Source of the DNA: Nocardia terrae | GTDB lineage: Bacteria > Actinomycetota > Actinomycetes > Mycobacteriales > Mycobacteriaceae | Assembly (NCBI RefSeq): GCF_009760405.1 | Contig: NZ_WRPP01000006.1 | Span: 558,001 to 622,000 of the forward strand | DNA length: 64,000 nucleotides | Direction of reading: 5' to 3' | Shown: positions 42,596 to 51,482 of the stretch, one piece after another | Position numbering within the stretch: position 1 is the stretch's first letter | How the letters are laid out: every line of letters starts with the position of its first letter | The notes under the pieces: model-generated | Database searches by the model: none | Told to the model about the DNA's origin: nothing | What the model saw: only the letters and a program-made list of their open reading frames with translations | Made by a program: the position numbers and the translations under genes

Positions 42596-43362
42596 CTACC
42601 CTCGAGACCCGGCCCGCCCGGACCGTCGGCGGATTCCAGCCCGCCTTTCTGGGCTTGGAACTGCGCCGCACTCTCCGCGACAAGCGCACCTTGATCTTCG
42701 CCTTGGTGATGCCGCCGCTCTTCTTCATCATCTTCGGAACGACTTCCGCGAACAGGACCGAATCGGTGGGGTCCGGCAACGTCACCGGCTACGTGATGGT
42801 TTCCATGGCCGTGTACGGCGCGCTGCTGGCCACCACCACGGGCGCGGCCCGGGTCTCCGTGGAGCGCGCGGCGGGCTGGAGCCGCCAGTTGCGCCTGACC
42901 CCGCTGCAACCGCTGGCCTATATCGCCACCAAGATCGCCGTGGCCATGGTGCTCGGATTGCTGTCTGTCACCGTGGTTTTCGTAGCCGGGGCGTTCCTCG
43001 GCGCGCAGCTGCCCGCCTCGGCGTGGGTGAGCTGCTTCCTGCTCGCCTGGATCGGCTCGCTGGTGTTCGCCGCCTTCGGCCTGTTCGTCGGCTACCTGCT
43101 GCCCGCGGAGAACGTCATGCAGTTGCTGGGTGTGAGCCTGGCCCTGCTGTCCTTCGCGGGCGGGCTGTTCATGCCGCTGCACGGCTGGTTCGACACCGTC
43201 TCGAAGGTCGTGCCCACCAATGGCATCGCGACCCTGGCCCGCGCGCCCTTCGCCGAGCCCAGCGCCGCCGGGGTGGTGCTCGCCATCGTGAACGTCCTGG
43301 CCTGGGCGGCCATCTTCACCATCGGCTCCGCGGTGCTGTTCCGGCGTGACACGGCGCGCTGA
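42592..43362 (+). CDS. ABC-2 type permease (DrrB type)
   Basis: 256 residues. A short cytosolic start ends in LELRRTLRDKRTLIFALVMPPLFFIIFG, which includes the first membrane helix. Five more helices follow (VTGYVMVSMAVYGALLATT, KIAVAMVLGLLSVTVVFVAG, CFLLAWIGSLVFAAFGLFVG, LLGVSLALLSFAGGLFMPL and VLAIVNVLAWAAIFTIGSAVLF). The RQLRLTPLQPLAYIATK segment is the coupling region typical of ABC-2 permeases. ATG 42592 overlaps the ATPase stop (ATGA), so the two subunits are made together. Confidence 0.92.
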   Translation: MTTLETRPARTVGGFQPAFLGLELRRTLRDKRTLIFALVMPPLFFIIFGTTSANRTESVGSGNVTGYVMVSMAVYGALLATTTGAARVSVERAAGWSRQLRLTPLQPLAYIATKIAVAMVLGLLSVTVVFVAGAFLGAQLPASAWVSCFLLAWIGSLVFAAFGLFVGYLLPAENVMQLLGVSLALLSFAGGLFMPLHGWFDTVSKVVPTNGIATLARAPFAEPSAAGVVLAIVNVLAWAAIFTIGSAVLFRRDTAR

Positions 43363-43440
43363 GATGCCGACCGCTCCCGAACCCGGATGCCTGCCGCCTG
43401 CGGTAGCGTCCGGGTTCGTGAACTGGCGAGACGAGGTCGC

Positions 43441-44622
43441 ATGAGATCCAGTCTTTCGGCACGGGTGTCCGCGCTACTGGACCGGGTCGCGGGAGTCAAT
43501 GCGAGCGGACCGAGCCGGACGCGCAAAGGGGTCTTCAGCAGTGCGATGGCGACATTGTGGCTGGTCTGGCTGTACGCGCCACTGCACGAGATCTGGCGGG
43601 AGGGCCATCACCTGAGGGCTGGGCTGGGCGGCGCGACGGTGGTGCTGTTCGGGCTCCTGGTGGTGGCCGCGTTCATCGTCTTCTGGCAGCCGGACTCGGA
43701 CGACGAGCCGCCGCGACCGGCCCCGGCGAAGTCCCGGGTGTGGCTGTTGCTGGGAATCATGTCGGTAGTGGCCGTGGTATTGATGCTGCTGGCGGGCGCC
43801 ACCGCGGTACCGGTCTTCATCTATGTCGGTGTGGTCGCCTCCATCATGCTGCCGAGCCGGCAGTCCGCCGCTGCGGTCGGGCTGGTGGTCGTGATCATGT
43901 TGGGCACGACCGTCCTCATCGTCGGGATGCACGGTCCGCCGTTCTATCTGGCTTTCATCCCGCTGGTGGTGTGGCTGCTCCGCGAGGTCGGCAAACGCGG
44001 CCAGCGGCTACAGGCCACCGCCCGCCAGCATCGCGCGGAGCTGGCCATCATCGAGGAACGCAACCGGGTGGCGCGCGACGTGCACGACATCCTCGGGCAT
44101 TCGCTCACCGTCATCACCGTGAAAACCGAACTGGCACAACGGCTGCTCGAATTGGACCCGGAGCGCGCCCGTGCGGAGATGGCCGATGTCGAGCGGCTCG
44201 CCCGCGAAGCGCTCGCCGGAGTGCGCAGCACCGTCGGCGGATTGCGCGAGGTGTCGTTGCCGGGCGAGCTGGCCAATGCCCGTACCGCCCTGCGCGCCGC
44301 CGAAATCGAGGCCGAGCTCCCGGAATCCGGTGACCTGCCGATCCGCCACGGCGTGGTGTTCGGCTGGGTGCTGCGCGAGGCCGTCACCAATGTGGTGCGG
44401 CACAGCGGCGCCGAACACTGCTGGGTGCGGGTGACCCCCACCAGCCTCGAGGTGTCCGACGACGGCGTCGGCATGGCCGACGCCGCCCAGAACGGCTCGG
44501 GCCTGTCCGGCTTGCACGAGCGGGTCCGCGCCACCGGCGGCACCCTCACCCTCGCCAACCGCCCGGAAGGCGGATTACGCGTGCTGGCAAGCTTTCCGGA
44601 GACGACCAAGGAGCCGGAATGA
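43441..44622 (+). CDS. NarL-family sensor histidine kinase
   Basis: 393 residues. A short N-terminal region is followed by four to six membrane helices (TLWLVWLYAPLHE, ATVVLFGLLVVAAFIVFW, VWLLLGIMSVVAVVLMLLAG, FIYVGVVASIMLP, AAVGLVVVIMLGTTVLIVG, FYLAFIPLVVWLL). The HisKA_3 dimerisation box EERNRVARDVHDILGHSL carries the phospho-acceptor His. The ATPase domain shows EAVTNVVRHSGAEHCW and DDGVGMADAAQNGSGLSGL. ATG 43441 was chosen with GAGG just upstream. This DesK/LiaS-like kinase probably senses membrane or envelope stress. It sits 78 bases after the ABC permease and overlaps the regulator gene. Confidence 0.92.
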   Translation: MRSSLSARVSALLDRVAGVNASGPSRTRKGVFSSAMATLWLVWLYAPLHEIWREGHHLRAGLGGATVVLFGLLVVAAFIVFWQPDSDDEPPRPAPAKSRVWLLLGIMSVVAVVLMLLAGATAVPVFIYVGVVASIMLPSRQSAAAVGLVVVIMLGTTVLIVGMHGPPFYLAFIPLVVWLLREVGKRGQRLQATARQHRAELAIIEERNRVARDVHDILGHSLTVITVKTELAQRLLELDPERARAEMADVERLAREALAGVRSTVGGLREVSLPGELANARTALRAAEIEAELPESGDLPIRHGVVFGWVLREAVTNVVRHSGAEHCWVRVTPTSLEVSDDGVGMADAAQNGSGLSGLHERVRATGGTLTLANRPEGGLRVLASFPETTKEPE

Positions 44623-45224
44623 TCAAACTGCTGCTCGCCGACGACCAGGCGCTGGTCCGCGGCGCCCTGGCCGCCCTCCTCAATCTCGAACCTGACCTGG
44701 ACGTGGTGGCCGAGGTGGGCCGCGGCGACGAAGTCCTCGCCGCGGTCGAACGCACCACCCCCGACGTGGCCCTGCTCGACGTCGAAATGCCCGGCCTGGA
44801 CGGCATCTCCGCCGCCGCCCAGCTCCACGCCGCCCACCCCACCGTCCGCATCCTCATGGTCACCACCTTCGGCCGCCCCGGCTACCTCCGCCGCGCCATC
44901 GACGCGGGCGCCTCCGGTTTCGTCGTCAAGGACACCCCCGCTCGCGAACTGGCCGACGCCGTCCGCCGAGTCCACATGGGCCTGCGCGTAGTCGACCCGG
45001 CGCTGGCCACCGAAACCCTCACCGCCGGAACCTCCCCCCTGACGGCCCGCGAACGCGAAGTCCTCGCCGCCGCGGCCGACGGCGCCACCGCCGCCGCCAT
45101 AGCCAAGCAGCTGCACCTGTCCGAGGGCACGGTCCGCAACCACCTCTCCTCCGCCATCGGCAAAACCGGCACCCGCACCCGGGCCGAGGCCGTCCGAGCC
45201 GCCGAACGCCTCGGCTGGCTCTGA
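44619..45224 (+). CDS. NarL/LuxR-type response regulator
   Basis: 201 residues. Receiver domain: acidic pocket LLADDQALVRGAL, phospho-Asp in DVALLDVEMPGLDG (~residue 54), switch Thr in ILMVTTFGRPG and Lys in FVVKDTPARELADAV. C-terminal LuxR-type HTH: LTAREREVLAAAADGATAAA followed by IAKQLHLSEGTVRNHLSSA. ATG 44619 overlaps the kinase stop (ATGA). It should act with the preceding kinase, most likely on the adjacent ABC exporter. Confidence 0.94.
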   Translation: MIKLLLADDQALVRGALAALLNLEPDLDVVAEVGRGDEVLAAVERTTPDVALLDVEMPGLDGISAAAQLHAAHPTVRILMVTTFGRPGYLRRAIDAGASGFVVKDTPARELADAVRRVHMGLRVVDPALATETLTAGTSPLTAREREVLAAAADGATAAAIAKQLHLSEGTVRNHLSSAIGKTGTRTRAEAVRAAERLGWL

Positions 45225-45337
45225 CCCCGCAGCGCAGTGGGCCCATTGATGCACAATTCCCTGCCGGAAGACGGTTTACCGCCAATTTCGGTGCTTCGGT
45301 GCACGTTCAGGCCCAATCGACCCGATCGGCGGGTGGG

Positions 45338-47335
45338 TCAGAAGCGGCCGCCGCGGCTGATGCGGCGGGAGCCGTCGGAGCCGCCGAAGGAGCCGGGGCC
45401 GTAGGATCCGCCGCTGAAATTGCCGCCGCCGCGGCGGGATTGGTTGCCCATGCCGCGGAGCATGCCGTCGATGAGGATGCCGCCGAGGATGGCGCCGGTG
45501 GGGGACCCGGAGGGGGGACCGGCGAGGCGTTGTTGTTGGGCCTGCCAGTCGCGGACGGCGGCTTGGGCGGTGAGGAGGGCGCGGGAGCCGAGTTCGGCTG
45601 CGCGCTGGGCGGATTGCAGGGCCCGGGTGGGGTCGGAGGTCGAGAGTTGTTCGGCCTGTTGCAGACTGCGCTGGGCTTCGGCGAGGCGGGTGCGGGGGTC
45701 GGCGTCGATGCCGCCGCGGCGGGTGCTGATGAAGTCGGCGGCCGCGGTGATCTGACTGCGGGCGGCGGTCAGGGTCTGGTCGAGGCGGCGGCGCAGTTCG
45801 TCGGCCGCGCGCTTGCGGTCGGTGGCGGCGGCTATGGCCTGGTCCAGGGCGGTGTCGGCGGTGACGGCCTGATGGAAGACGCCCAGCGGGTTGGTGTTCG
45901 CGTCCGCGGTGGCCCGGTCCAGCGCGGCGCGGGCGGCGGCTGTGGCCGTGGACAATTCGGTGTCGCCGTGTGGGGACAGTTCGGCCGCCTGGGCCAGGTC
46001 GTGGCGGAGTTCCTCGATCATGCCGGGCAGTCCGGCGCGCGCCTGGTCGATATCGGTGGCGGCGTTGTCGACCGCGTCGAGCAGGGTTCGTGCGGCGTCG
46101 ACGGCGGATTCGGCGGCGCGGATGTCGGCGACGGCCGCGCCCTGCTGCCCGACGGGTTTGGCCACCGCGTCGCGGCCGTCATCGATCGTCCGCTCCGCGA
46201 AGCCGATTCGCTCCTGCGCCATGGTCACGTTGTCGTGGATCGGCTCCAGCACCGACGCGGGATGGTCGGCCACCAATTGCCTCAGCGTGGCTTGCGATCC
46301 GGGTAGGCGGGCGGTCAGCTCCACCAGATCCCGGGTCAGCGCGTCGAGCCGGTCGCCGGCATTGATGAGCAGGTTGCGCATGGCGTCGAACTCGCTGACC
46401 TTGGCGTCGAGATCCCGATCGGCGCTGCCGCAGCTCGAGATCAGCTCGATCAGCATGCGCTGCTGCTGATCCGGGGTCTCGGGGATGTCGTCGTCGAGCT
46501 CCTGCCGGATCGAGAACGCCTTGGCCAGCGCCTTTTTCGCGGCCTCGAGCGCGGCGGTGAACGGCGCGGTGGCCACGGCCCCGAATTCGTCGGTGGCCAG
46601 CCGCAATTCCTCGGTGCTGGTGCGGATCGCGTTGTCGGTGTCGACCAGCGTCTCCTTGGACAGGGCGTCGAGGATCACCAGCGGGAGGGCCTCCAGCGCG
46701 GCGGTATCGGTCGGATCGGTCTGGCGCGCCGATTTCATGACCGCGTGCTCCCGGCGAACCGTGCGCCGCCGCGACCACAGCCAGACCGCGAGCACCGCCA
46801 GCACCACCACGAGCGCGATCAGCAGCAGCTTCCCGATCCCGACCCCGCTCGAACCGCTCATGGCGTGCGAGAGCCCGTTCGCCGCGGCCAATCCGGCTCG
46901 GGCCCAATCCCCGGCTCGCAGCTTCGGTTCGACCTGGTCGATCAGGATCCGGTCGAGCTCCTTGTCGCTGACCGATTTCGGGATCGTCCCGGTGAAGGCG
47001 TACGCGCGATCGTCCACCGCCACCGACAGCAGCACGTCCCGATCCCCGAATCCGGACAGCCGAGCCGTCTGCTCGCCCCACGAATGCGAGTCCATCCCAT
47101 GGAAATTCCGCACGTAGACGACCCACAGCCGTTCGTGGTCGCGCGAGTACAGCGAGTCGATGGCCTGCTGCAGCTCCGCGGTCTGCCCGCGATCGAGCGC
47201 ACCGGCATTGTCGGTCACGTAACCGGGTAGCCGCAGCGGCTCGTCGGCGAACGCCGGTGCGGCGCGCCCGCCGACCAGAGCCAGCGCCAAGAGCAAGCCG
47301 GTGACGACGAGGCACAGCTGCTTCGATAGCCGCAT
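45338..47335 (-). CDS. TPM-domain membrane protein (Rv2345-like)
   Basis: 665 residues. A signal peptide (LVVTGLLLALALVGGRAAPAFA) is followed by a TPM domain at ~35-155 (YVTDNAGALDRGQTAELQQAI, ERLWVVYVRNF, DVLLSVAVDDRAYAFTG). A membrane helix lies at ~172-195 (IGKLLLIALVVVLAVLAVWLW). Then comes a long cytosolic helical region rich in Ala, Asp, Gln and Arg, probably coiled coil, and a Gly/Ser-rich tail (GGGNFSGGSYGPGSFGGSDG). TPM domains occur in photosystem-repair phosphatases and in many proteins of unknown role. In mycobacteria the homologue is next to dgt and dnaG, as here. The 113 bases between its stop and the convergent response regulator show no clear terminator. Confidence 0.88.
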   Translation of the reverse strand: MRLSKQLCLVVTGLLLALALVGGRAAPAFADEPLRLPGYVTDNAGALDRGQTAELQQAIDSLYSRDHERLWVVYVRNFHGMDSHSWGEQTARLSGFGDRDVLLSVAVDDRAYAFTGTIPKSVSDKELDRILIDQVEPKLRAGDWARAGLAAANGLSHAMSGSSGVGIGKLLLIALVVVLAVLAVWLWSRRRTVRREHAVMKSARQTDPTDTAALEALPLVILDALSKETLVDTDNAIRTSTEELRLATDEFGAVATAPFTAALEAAKKALAKAFSIRQELDDDIPETPDQQQRMLIELISSCGSADRDLDAKVSEFDAMRNLLINAGDRLDALTRDLVELTARLPGSQATLRQLVADHPASVLEPIHDNVTMAQERIGFAERTIDDGRDAVAKPVGQQGAAVADIRAAESAVDAARTLLDAVDNAATDIDQARAGLPGMIEELRHDLAQAAELSPHGDTELSTATAAARAALDRATADANTNPLGVFHQAVTADTALDQAIAAATDRKRAADELRRRLDQTLTAARSQITAAADFISTRRGGIDADPRTRLAEAQRSLQQAEQLSTSDPTRALQSAQRAAELGSRALLTAQAAVRDWQAQQQRLAGPPSGSPTGAILGGILIDGMLRGMGNQSRRGGGNFSGGSYGPGSFGGSDGSRRISRGGRF

Positions 47336-47414
47336 CCTCTGAATCTAACTGTGGAATGCGAAGGGTCGGTTTCTTCCGCACACTGTGTCGGCGGCCATGA
47401 CTACGATCGGTGGC

Positions 47415-48092
47415 GTGATCACGATCGATTCTCCCTACACGGGACACGTCACCCCCGGCTCCAACCCCCAGCGGCGTGAGGTCCCGGGCGCGCGCATCGT
47501 GAAAATGTCCGTCGGCGGCATGGACAACAACACCTACCTGGTGCAGTGCACCGCGACCGGCGCGACGCTGCTGATCGACGCGGCCAACGAGGCGGAGCGG
47601 ATTCTCGAGCTCATCGGCCAGGAGGCCCCCGGCCGCGTGGAGCTCATCGTCACCACCCATCAGCACCGCGACCACTGGGTGGCGCTGCCGGATGTGGTGT
47701 CGGCGACCGAGATTCCCACCGCCGCCCACAGACTCGACGCCGATCCGCTACCCGTGAAACCGGACCGGCTGCTGGCCGACGGCGACAAGGTCCAGGTCGG
47801 CGACCTCGAACTCGAGGCCATCCACCTGCGCGGCCACACCCCCGGCTCGGTGGCCCTGGCGCTCACCGACGGCGCGGGCCGCACCCATCTGTTCACCGGT
47901 GACTCGCTGTTCCCCGGCGGCGTGGGCCGGACCCTCAGCCCCGAGCAGTTCACCTCGCTGCTCGGCGATGTGGAGTCCAAGCTGTTCGACCGCTACCCGG
48001 ACGACACCGCGGTGTACCCGGGCCACGGCGACGACACCACCCTCGGTGCCGAGCGCCCGCAATTGCCCGAGTGGCGGCGACGCGGTTGGTAA
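47415..48092 (+). CDS. Metallo-beta-lactamase-fold hydrolase
   Basis: 225 residues. It begins with MSVGGMDNNTYLVQC typical of glyoxalase-II-like proteins. The zinc motif HXHXDH is present as THQHRDHW (~residue 80); the further ligands are in RGHTPGSVAL, the Asp of FTGDSLFPGG and YPGHGDDTT. Likely a hydroxyacylglutathione-hydrolase-like enzyme of unknown substrate. GTG 47415 was preferred over ATG 47397 because TACGAT at 47402-47407 lies seven bases before it and would give a leaderless transcript, while ATG 47397 has no ribosome site. It is divergent from the TPM gene. Confidence 0.88.
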   Translation: MITIDSPYTGHVTPGSNPQRREVPGARIVKMSVGGMDNNTYLVQCTATGATLLIDAANEAERILELIGQEAPGRVELIVTTHQHRDHWVALPDVVSATEIPTAAHRLDADPLPVKPDRLLADGDKVQVGDLELEAIHLRGHTPGSVALALTDGAGRTHLFTGDSLFPGGVGRTLSPEQFTSLLGDVESKLFDRYPDDTAVYPGHGDDTTLGAERPQLPEWRRRGW

Positions 48093-48136
48093 AACTCCGC
48101 AATCGTCCCGTCGAACCGGATTGGCTGGTTCGCGAT

Positions 48137-48796
48137 ATGACCGAACCCACCCCCGCGCAAGGATGCGTGAGCGGCGTCTGGCGCTGGACGCGCCGGCTGC
48201 TGCTCGGCGCGCTCGTCATGGGTGTCCTGGTGGTGGGCGGTACGGCCGTGCGGGTCTGGCAGGTGGCCCGCATCGACGACTACTCCCCGGCGGACGCCAT
48301 CGTGGTGCTGGGCGCGGCCCAGTACGACGGCACCCCGTCCTCGGTCTTCCAGGCGCGGCTGGATCAGGCGGCCAAGCTGTACCGCAAACAGATCGCGCCC
48401 ATGATCGTCACCGTGGGCGGCAAACAGGTCGGCGACAACTACACCGAGGCGGCCTCCGGCAAGAACTACCTCAAGGACCACGGCGTGCCGGAGGATCGGA
48501 TCCTGGCCGTCGAGACCGGTTCCGACACCCTGCAGAGCATCGAGGCGGTGTCGAAAGCCCTGCTGGCGCGCGGCAAGACGTCGGTGGTACTGGTCAGCGA
48601 CCCGTGGCATTCCCTGCGCACCCGCACCATGACCCGTGATGCCGGGCTCCGCGCCTGGACCGCGCCCACCCGGACGGGTCCGGCGGTGTACACCCGGGAA
48701 TCGCAGGCGCACGGCATCTTCCGCGAGACCTTCGCGCTGCTGTGGTATCAGCTGACCCACTACTCGGCGGACTTCAAGTACACGGCGGATCAGTGA
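48137..48796 (+). CDS. YdcF/ElyC-like (DUF218) membrane protein
   Basis: 219 residues. One N-terminal membrane helix (RRLLLGALVMGVLVVGGTAV, ~25-44) is followed by the DUF218 domain on the outer face: DAIVVLGAAQYDGTPSSVF, LYRKQIAPMIVTVGGKQVG, EDRILAVETGSDTLQSIEA and VVLVSDPWHSLRTRTM. Family members (ElyC/SanA/YdcF) affect envelope integrity and vancomycin sensitivity; the biochemical activity is unclear. ATG 48137 is used; an in-frame GTG at 48071 overlaps the preceding gene and adds a non-conserved-looking stretch. dgt follows after three bases. Confidence 0.85.
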   Translation: MTEPTPAQGCVSGVWRWTRRLLLGALVMGVLVVGGTAVRVWQVARIDDYSPADAIVVLGAAQYDGTPSSVFQARLDQAAKLYRKQIAPMIVTVGGKQVGDNYTEAASGKNYLKDHGVPEDRILAVETGSDTLQSIEAVSKALLARGKTSVVLVSDPWHSLRTRTMTRDAGLRAWTAPTRTGPAVYTRESQAHGIFRETFALLWYQLTHYSADFKYTADQ

Positions 48797-48799
48797 GTT

Positions 48800-50068
48800 A
48801 TGAACGCGCGCATCGACTATGACCGGGTGTACGGCGAGGCCGATCGGGAGCGCATGGTGCCCGAGCCCGACAAGACCGCCGGACTGAGCTGGTCGCCGTG
48901 CCCCGCGCGGCGCAGCGAGTTCGCGCGGGATCGAGCGCGCGTGCTGCACTCCGCGGCGCTGCGGCGGCTGGCGGACAAGACGCAGGTGATGGGTCCGCGC
49001 GACGGCGACACCCCGCGCACCCGCCTCACGCATTCGCTCGAGGTCGCGCAGATCGGGCGCAGCATCGCCGACAGCCTGGGCTGTGATCCGGATCTGGTGG
49101 ATCTGGCCGGGCTGGCGCACGATATCGGGCATCCGCCCTACGGCCACAACGGCGAGAAGGCCCTGGACCAATTCGCCGACCGGCACGGCGGTTTCGAGGG
49201 CAACGCCCAGAACCTGCGCATCCTGACCCGGCTCGAGCCGAAGGTGATCGACGATCAGGGCAACAGCTTCGGGCTCAACCCGACCCGCGCCGCCCTCGAC
49301 GCCGTCATCAAATACCCCTGGGGCAGAACGGGTCCCGGCTCCAAATTCGGCGCCTACGGCGTGGACATGGACCGCCTGGACTGGGTCCGCAAGGGCGCGC
49401 CCGACCGTCGGCAATGCCTGGAATCGCAGATCATGGACTGGTCCGACGATGTCGCGTACTCGGTGCACGACGTCGAGGACGGGGTGATCGTGGGCCGCAT
49501 CGACCTGCGCGCGCTGGCCGACCCGGTCGAACAGCTGGCGCTGGCCGAACTCGGTGCGCGCCAGCACCCTTCGCTGACCGTCGACGAACTGGTGGCCGCA
49601 GCCCAGCGGCTCTCCGAGATGCCCGTGGTCTCCGGCGCGGCCGAATACGACGGCTCGCTGCGCGCCTCCGTGGCGTTGAAACGCCTGACCAGCGATCTGG
49701 TGGGCCGCTTCGCCACCGCCGCCGTCGAGGCCACCCGCGCCGCCTGGGGCGGCCGCCAATTGTCGCGCTACGCGGCCGATCTGGAAGTCCCGCGCGTCGT
49801 GGCCAGCGAGGTCGCGGTGCTCAAGACCATGGCCTTGCGCTACGTGCTCTCAGACCCCATCCACCGGGTCCGTCAAGCCGGGCAGCGCGAACGCATCCTG
49901 CTGGTCGCCAACCGCCTGCTCGAGGCCGCCCCGCGCGGCCTGGACCGGCTGCTGCTGCCCTGGTGGGAGGAGGCCGGCGACGACACCGCCCGCATCCGCG
50001 TGATCGTCGACCAGATCGCCTCCTACACCGAGAGCCGCCTGGAACGCGTCGCCGCCGCGATACCCTGA
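48800..50068 (+). CDS. dgt: Deoxyguanosinetriphosphate triphosphohydrolase-like protein
   Basis: 422 residues. HD-domain metal site: RTRLTHSLEVAQIGRSI, then AGLAHDIGHPPYGHNGEKAL, and the late Asp in MDWSDDVAYSVHDVEDG. The N-terminus SEFARDRARVLHSAALRRLADKTQV is the standard dGTPase opening. The enzyme hydrolyses dNTPs to deoxynucleosides and triphosphate and controls dNTP pools. Location close to dnaG matches mycobacteria. ATG 48800 is three bases after the YdcF-like stop; the following 2OG-oxygenase gene starts 29 bases after its stop. Confidence 0.94.
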   Translation: MNARIDYDRVYGEADRERMVPEPDKTAGLSWSPCPARRSEFARDRARVLHSAALRRLADKTQVMGPRDGDTPRTRLTHSLEVAQIGRSIADSLGCDPDLVDLAGLAHDIGHPPYGHNGEKALDQFADRHGGFEGNAQNLRILTRLEPKVIDDQGNSFGLNPTRAALDAVIKYPWGRTGPGSKFGAYGVDMDRLDWVRKGAPDRRQCLESQIMDWSDDVAYSVHDVEDGVIVGRIDLRALADPVEQLALAELGARQHPSLTVDELVAAAQRLSEMPVVSGAAEYDGSLRASVALKRLTSDLVGRFATAAVEATRAAWGGRQLSRYAADLEVPRVVASEVAVLKTMALRYVLSDPIHRVRQAGQRERILLVANRLLEAAPRGLDRLLLPWWEEAGDDTARIRVIVDQIASYTESRLERVAAAIP

Positions 50069-50097
50069 GTCCGGCGAATCCAGCGGCAGGGGGCGCG

Positions 50098-50802
50098 ATG
50101 ACACGCGAGGTGGACGGCATTGTCGACCTGGACAGATACCCGCTGGACCGGCGGTCGGTCGCACGCCTGCGCGAGGTGATCGAACGGTCCCAGGCGGACT
50201 TCCTGGTCAGCGGTGTCACCGTGCTGCCCGAATTCCTGCGGCCCGCGGCGGTCACCGAGATGGCCGCGGACGTGCTGTCCGACGGGCTCGGCGACGCCAT
50301 GCGATTCGAATACACCGTGGCCTACGACCGGATTCCGGACTCCTCGCCGTTGAAGGCGCTCTACCACTGGGAACCGTTGCGGGAGTTCGTGTCCCATCTG
50401 GTGGGGGAGCAGGCGTACCGCTCGGCCGACGAACTCGGCGCGATGACCGTGCAGATCCACGAGAACGGCGACGTGCAGGACTGGCATTACGACATGTCGG
50501 ATTACACGGTGATGCTGCACGTCGTCGCGCCGGAGCGGGGCGGCGGGCTCGAATACATACCGCTGCCCGGGGCTTTCATCGAGCGCGGGGGTGGGCTGCC
50601 GATGCGGCACCGGCACATGGTGAAGATGCTGCCGACCGTGCCGGGAACGCTGGTGCTGCACGCCGGGCGGCGCTCCCGGCATCGGGTGACGCCGGTGCAG
50701 GGGGAGATTCCGCGGGTGAGCGTGCACATGGCGTTCAATTCCCGGCCGGGGCAGAAGCTGAACGCGCATGTGCGGCGGCATCTGTTCGGGCGGGAGGACT
50801 GA
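50098..50802 (+). CDS. Fe(II)/2-oxoglutarate-dependent oxygenase-like protein
   Basis: 234 residues. The iron facial triad is visible as HXD in DVQDWHYDMSDYTVM and the distal His in RRSRHRVTPV. The 2OG-binding Arg is in PRVSVHMAFNSRPG. The jelly-roll strand GGGLEYIPLPGAF lies between. An N-terminal helical part (~1-75) is specific to this group. Such enzymes hydroxylate or halogenate small molecules or amino acids, and the substrate is unknown. ATG 50098 is used. It follows dgt on the same strand and its stop is two bases from the convergent bioM stop. A link to the NRPS 10 kb upstream is conceivable but unproven. Confidence 0.8.
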   Translation: MTREVDGIVDLDRYPLDRRSVARLREVIERSQADFLVSGVTVLPEFLRPAAVTEMAADVLSDGLGDAMRFEYTVAYDRIPDSSPLKALYHWEPLREFVSHLVGEQAYRSADELGAMTVQIHENGDVQDWHYDMSDYTVMLHVVAPERGGGLEYIPLPGAFIERGGGLPMRHRHMVKMLPTVPGTLVLHAGRRSRHRVTPVQGEIPRVSVHMAFNSRPGQKLNAHVRRHLFGRED

Positions 50803-50804
50803 GT

Positions 50805-51482
50805 TCAGTTCGCGTGCATGGCCACGTAGCCGGGGATGGTCGCGGCGGGCGGGCCGTCGGCCACCAGGCGGCCCTCGTCGAAGACCAGGACGCGATCGAA
50901 ATCGGCGAGCAGGTCCAGATCGTGCGAGACCACGATCAGCTGCTGCGGAAGCTCGTGCAGCAGGCGGGAAATGCGGCGCTTGTTGCGCAGGTCCAGCAGG
51001 GTCGTCGGCTCGTCGAAGACGATGTACTTCGGGCGGACCGACAGGACCGCGGCGATGGCCAGCAGCTGCTTCTGCCCGCCGCTGAGCAGATGTGCGGGGT
51101 GATCGTGGAATTCGGCCAGCCCGTACTCGGCGAGCGCGTGCGAGACCCGCTCGGGGATCTCGGATTTGGCGACGCCGTGGTGCTTGAGCCCGAAGGCGAG
51201 GTCCTCGGCGACCGTCGGCATGACGATCTGTACATCGGGATCCTGGAAGACGAATCCGACCAGTTTGCGAACGGCCTTGCCCTGCTTGCGGGTATCGAGA
51301 CCGTCGACGGTGACCCGCCCTTCGCTGGGCACCTGCAGGCCGTTGAGCAGGCGCGCGAAAGTGGACTTGCCCGAGCCGTTGGCGCCGATGACGGCGATCC
51401 GGTTCTCGTTCAAGGTCAGCTCGAGGCCGCTGAGGACTTCGCGCTCCCCGAAGCGGTGGGAGACGCCCTCGATCTCGATCAT
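50805..51482 (-). CDS. bioM: ECF transporter ATPase, BioM
   Basis: 225 residues. Walker A GANGSGKST (~38), signature LLSGGQKQL, Walker B YIVFDEPTTLLD and the switch His in LIVVSHDLDLL. The opening IEIEGVSHRFGEREVLSGLEL is CbiO/BioM-like. With the overlapping BioY gene it forms the energising subunit of a biotin ECF transporter. ATG 51482 overlaps the BioY stop by four bases. Last gene of the bioN-bioY-bioM operon on the minus strand. Confidence 0.92.
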   Translation of the reverse strand: MIEIEGVSHRFGEREVLSGLELTLNENRIAVIGANGSGKSTFARLLNGLQVPSEGRVTVDGLDTRKQGKAVRKLVGFVFQDPDVQIVMPTVAEDLAFGLKHHGVAKSEIPERVSHALAEYGLAEFHDHPAHLLSGGQKQLLAIAAVLSVRPKYIVFDEPTTLLDLRNKRRISRLLHELPQQLIVVSHDLDLLADFDRVLVFDEGRLVADGPPAATIPGYVAMHAN

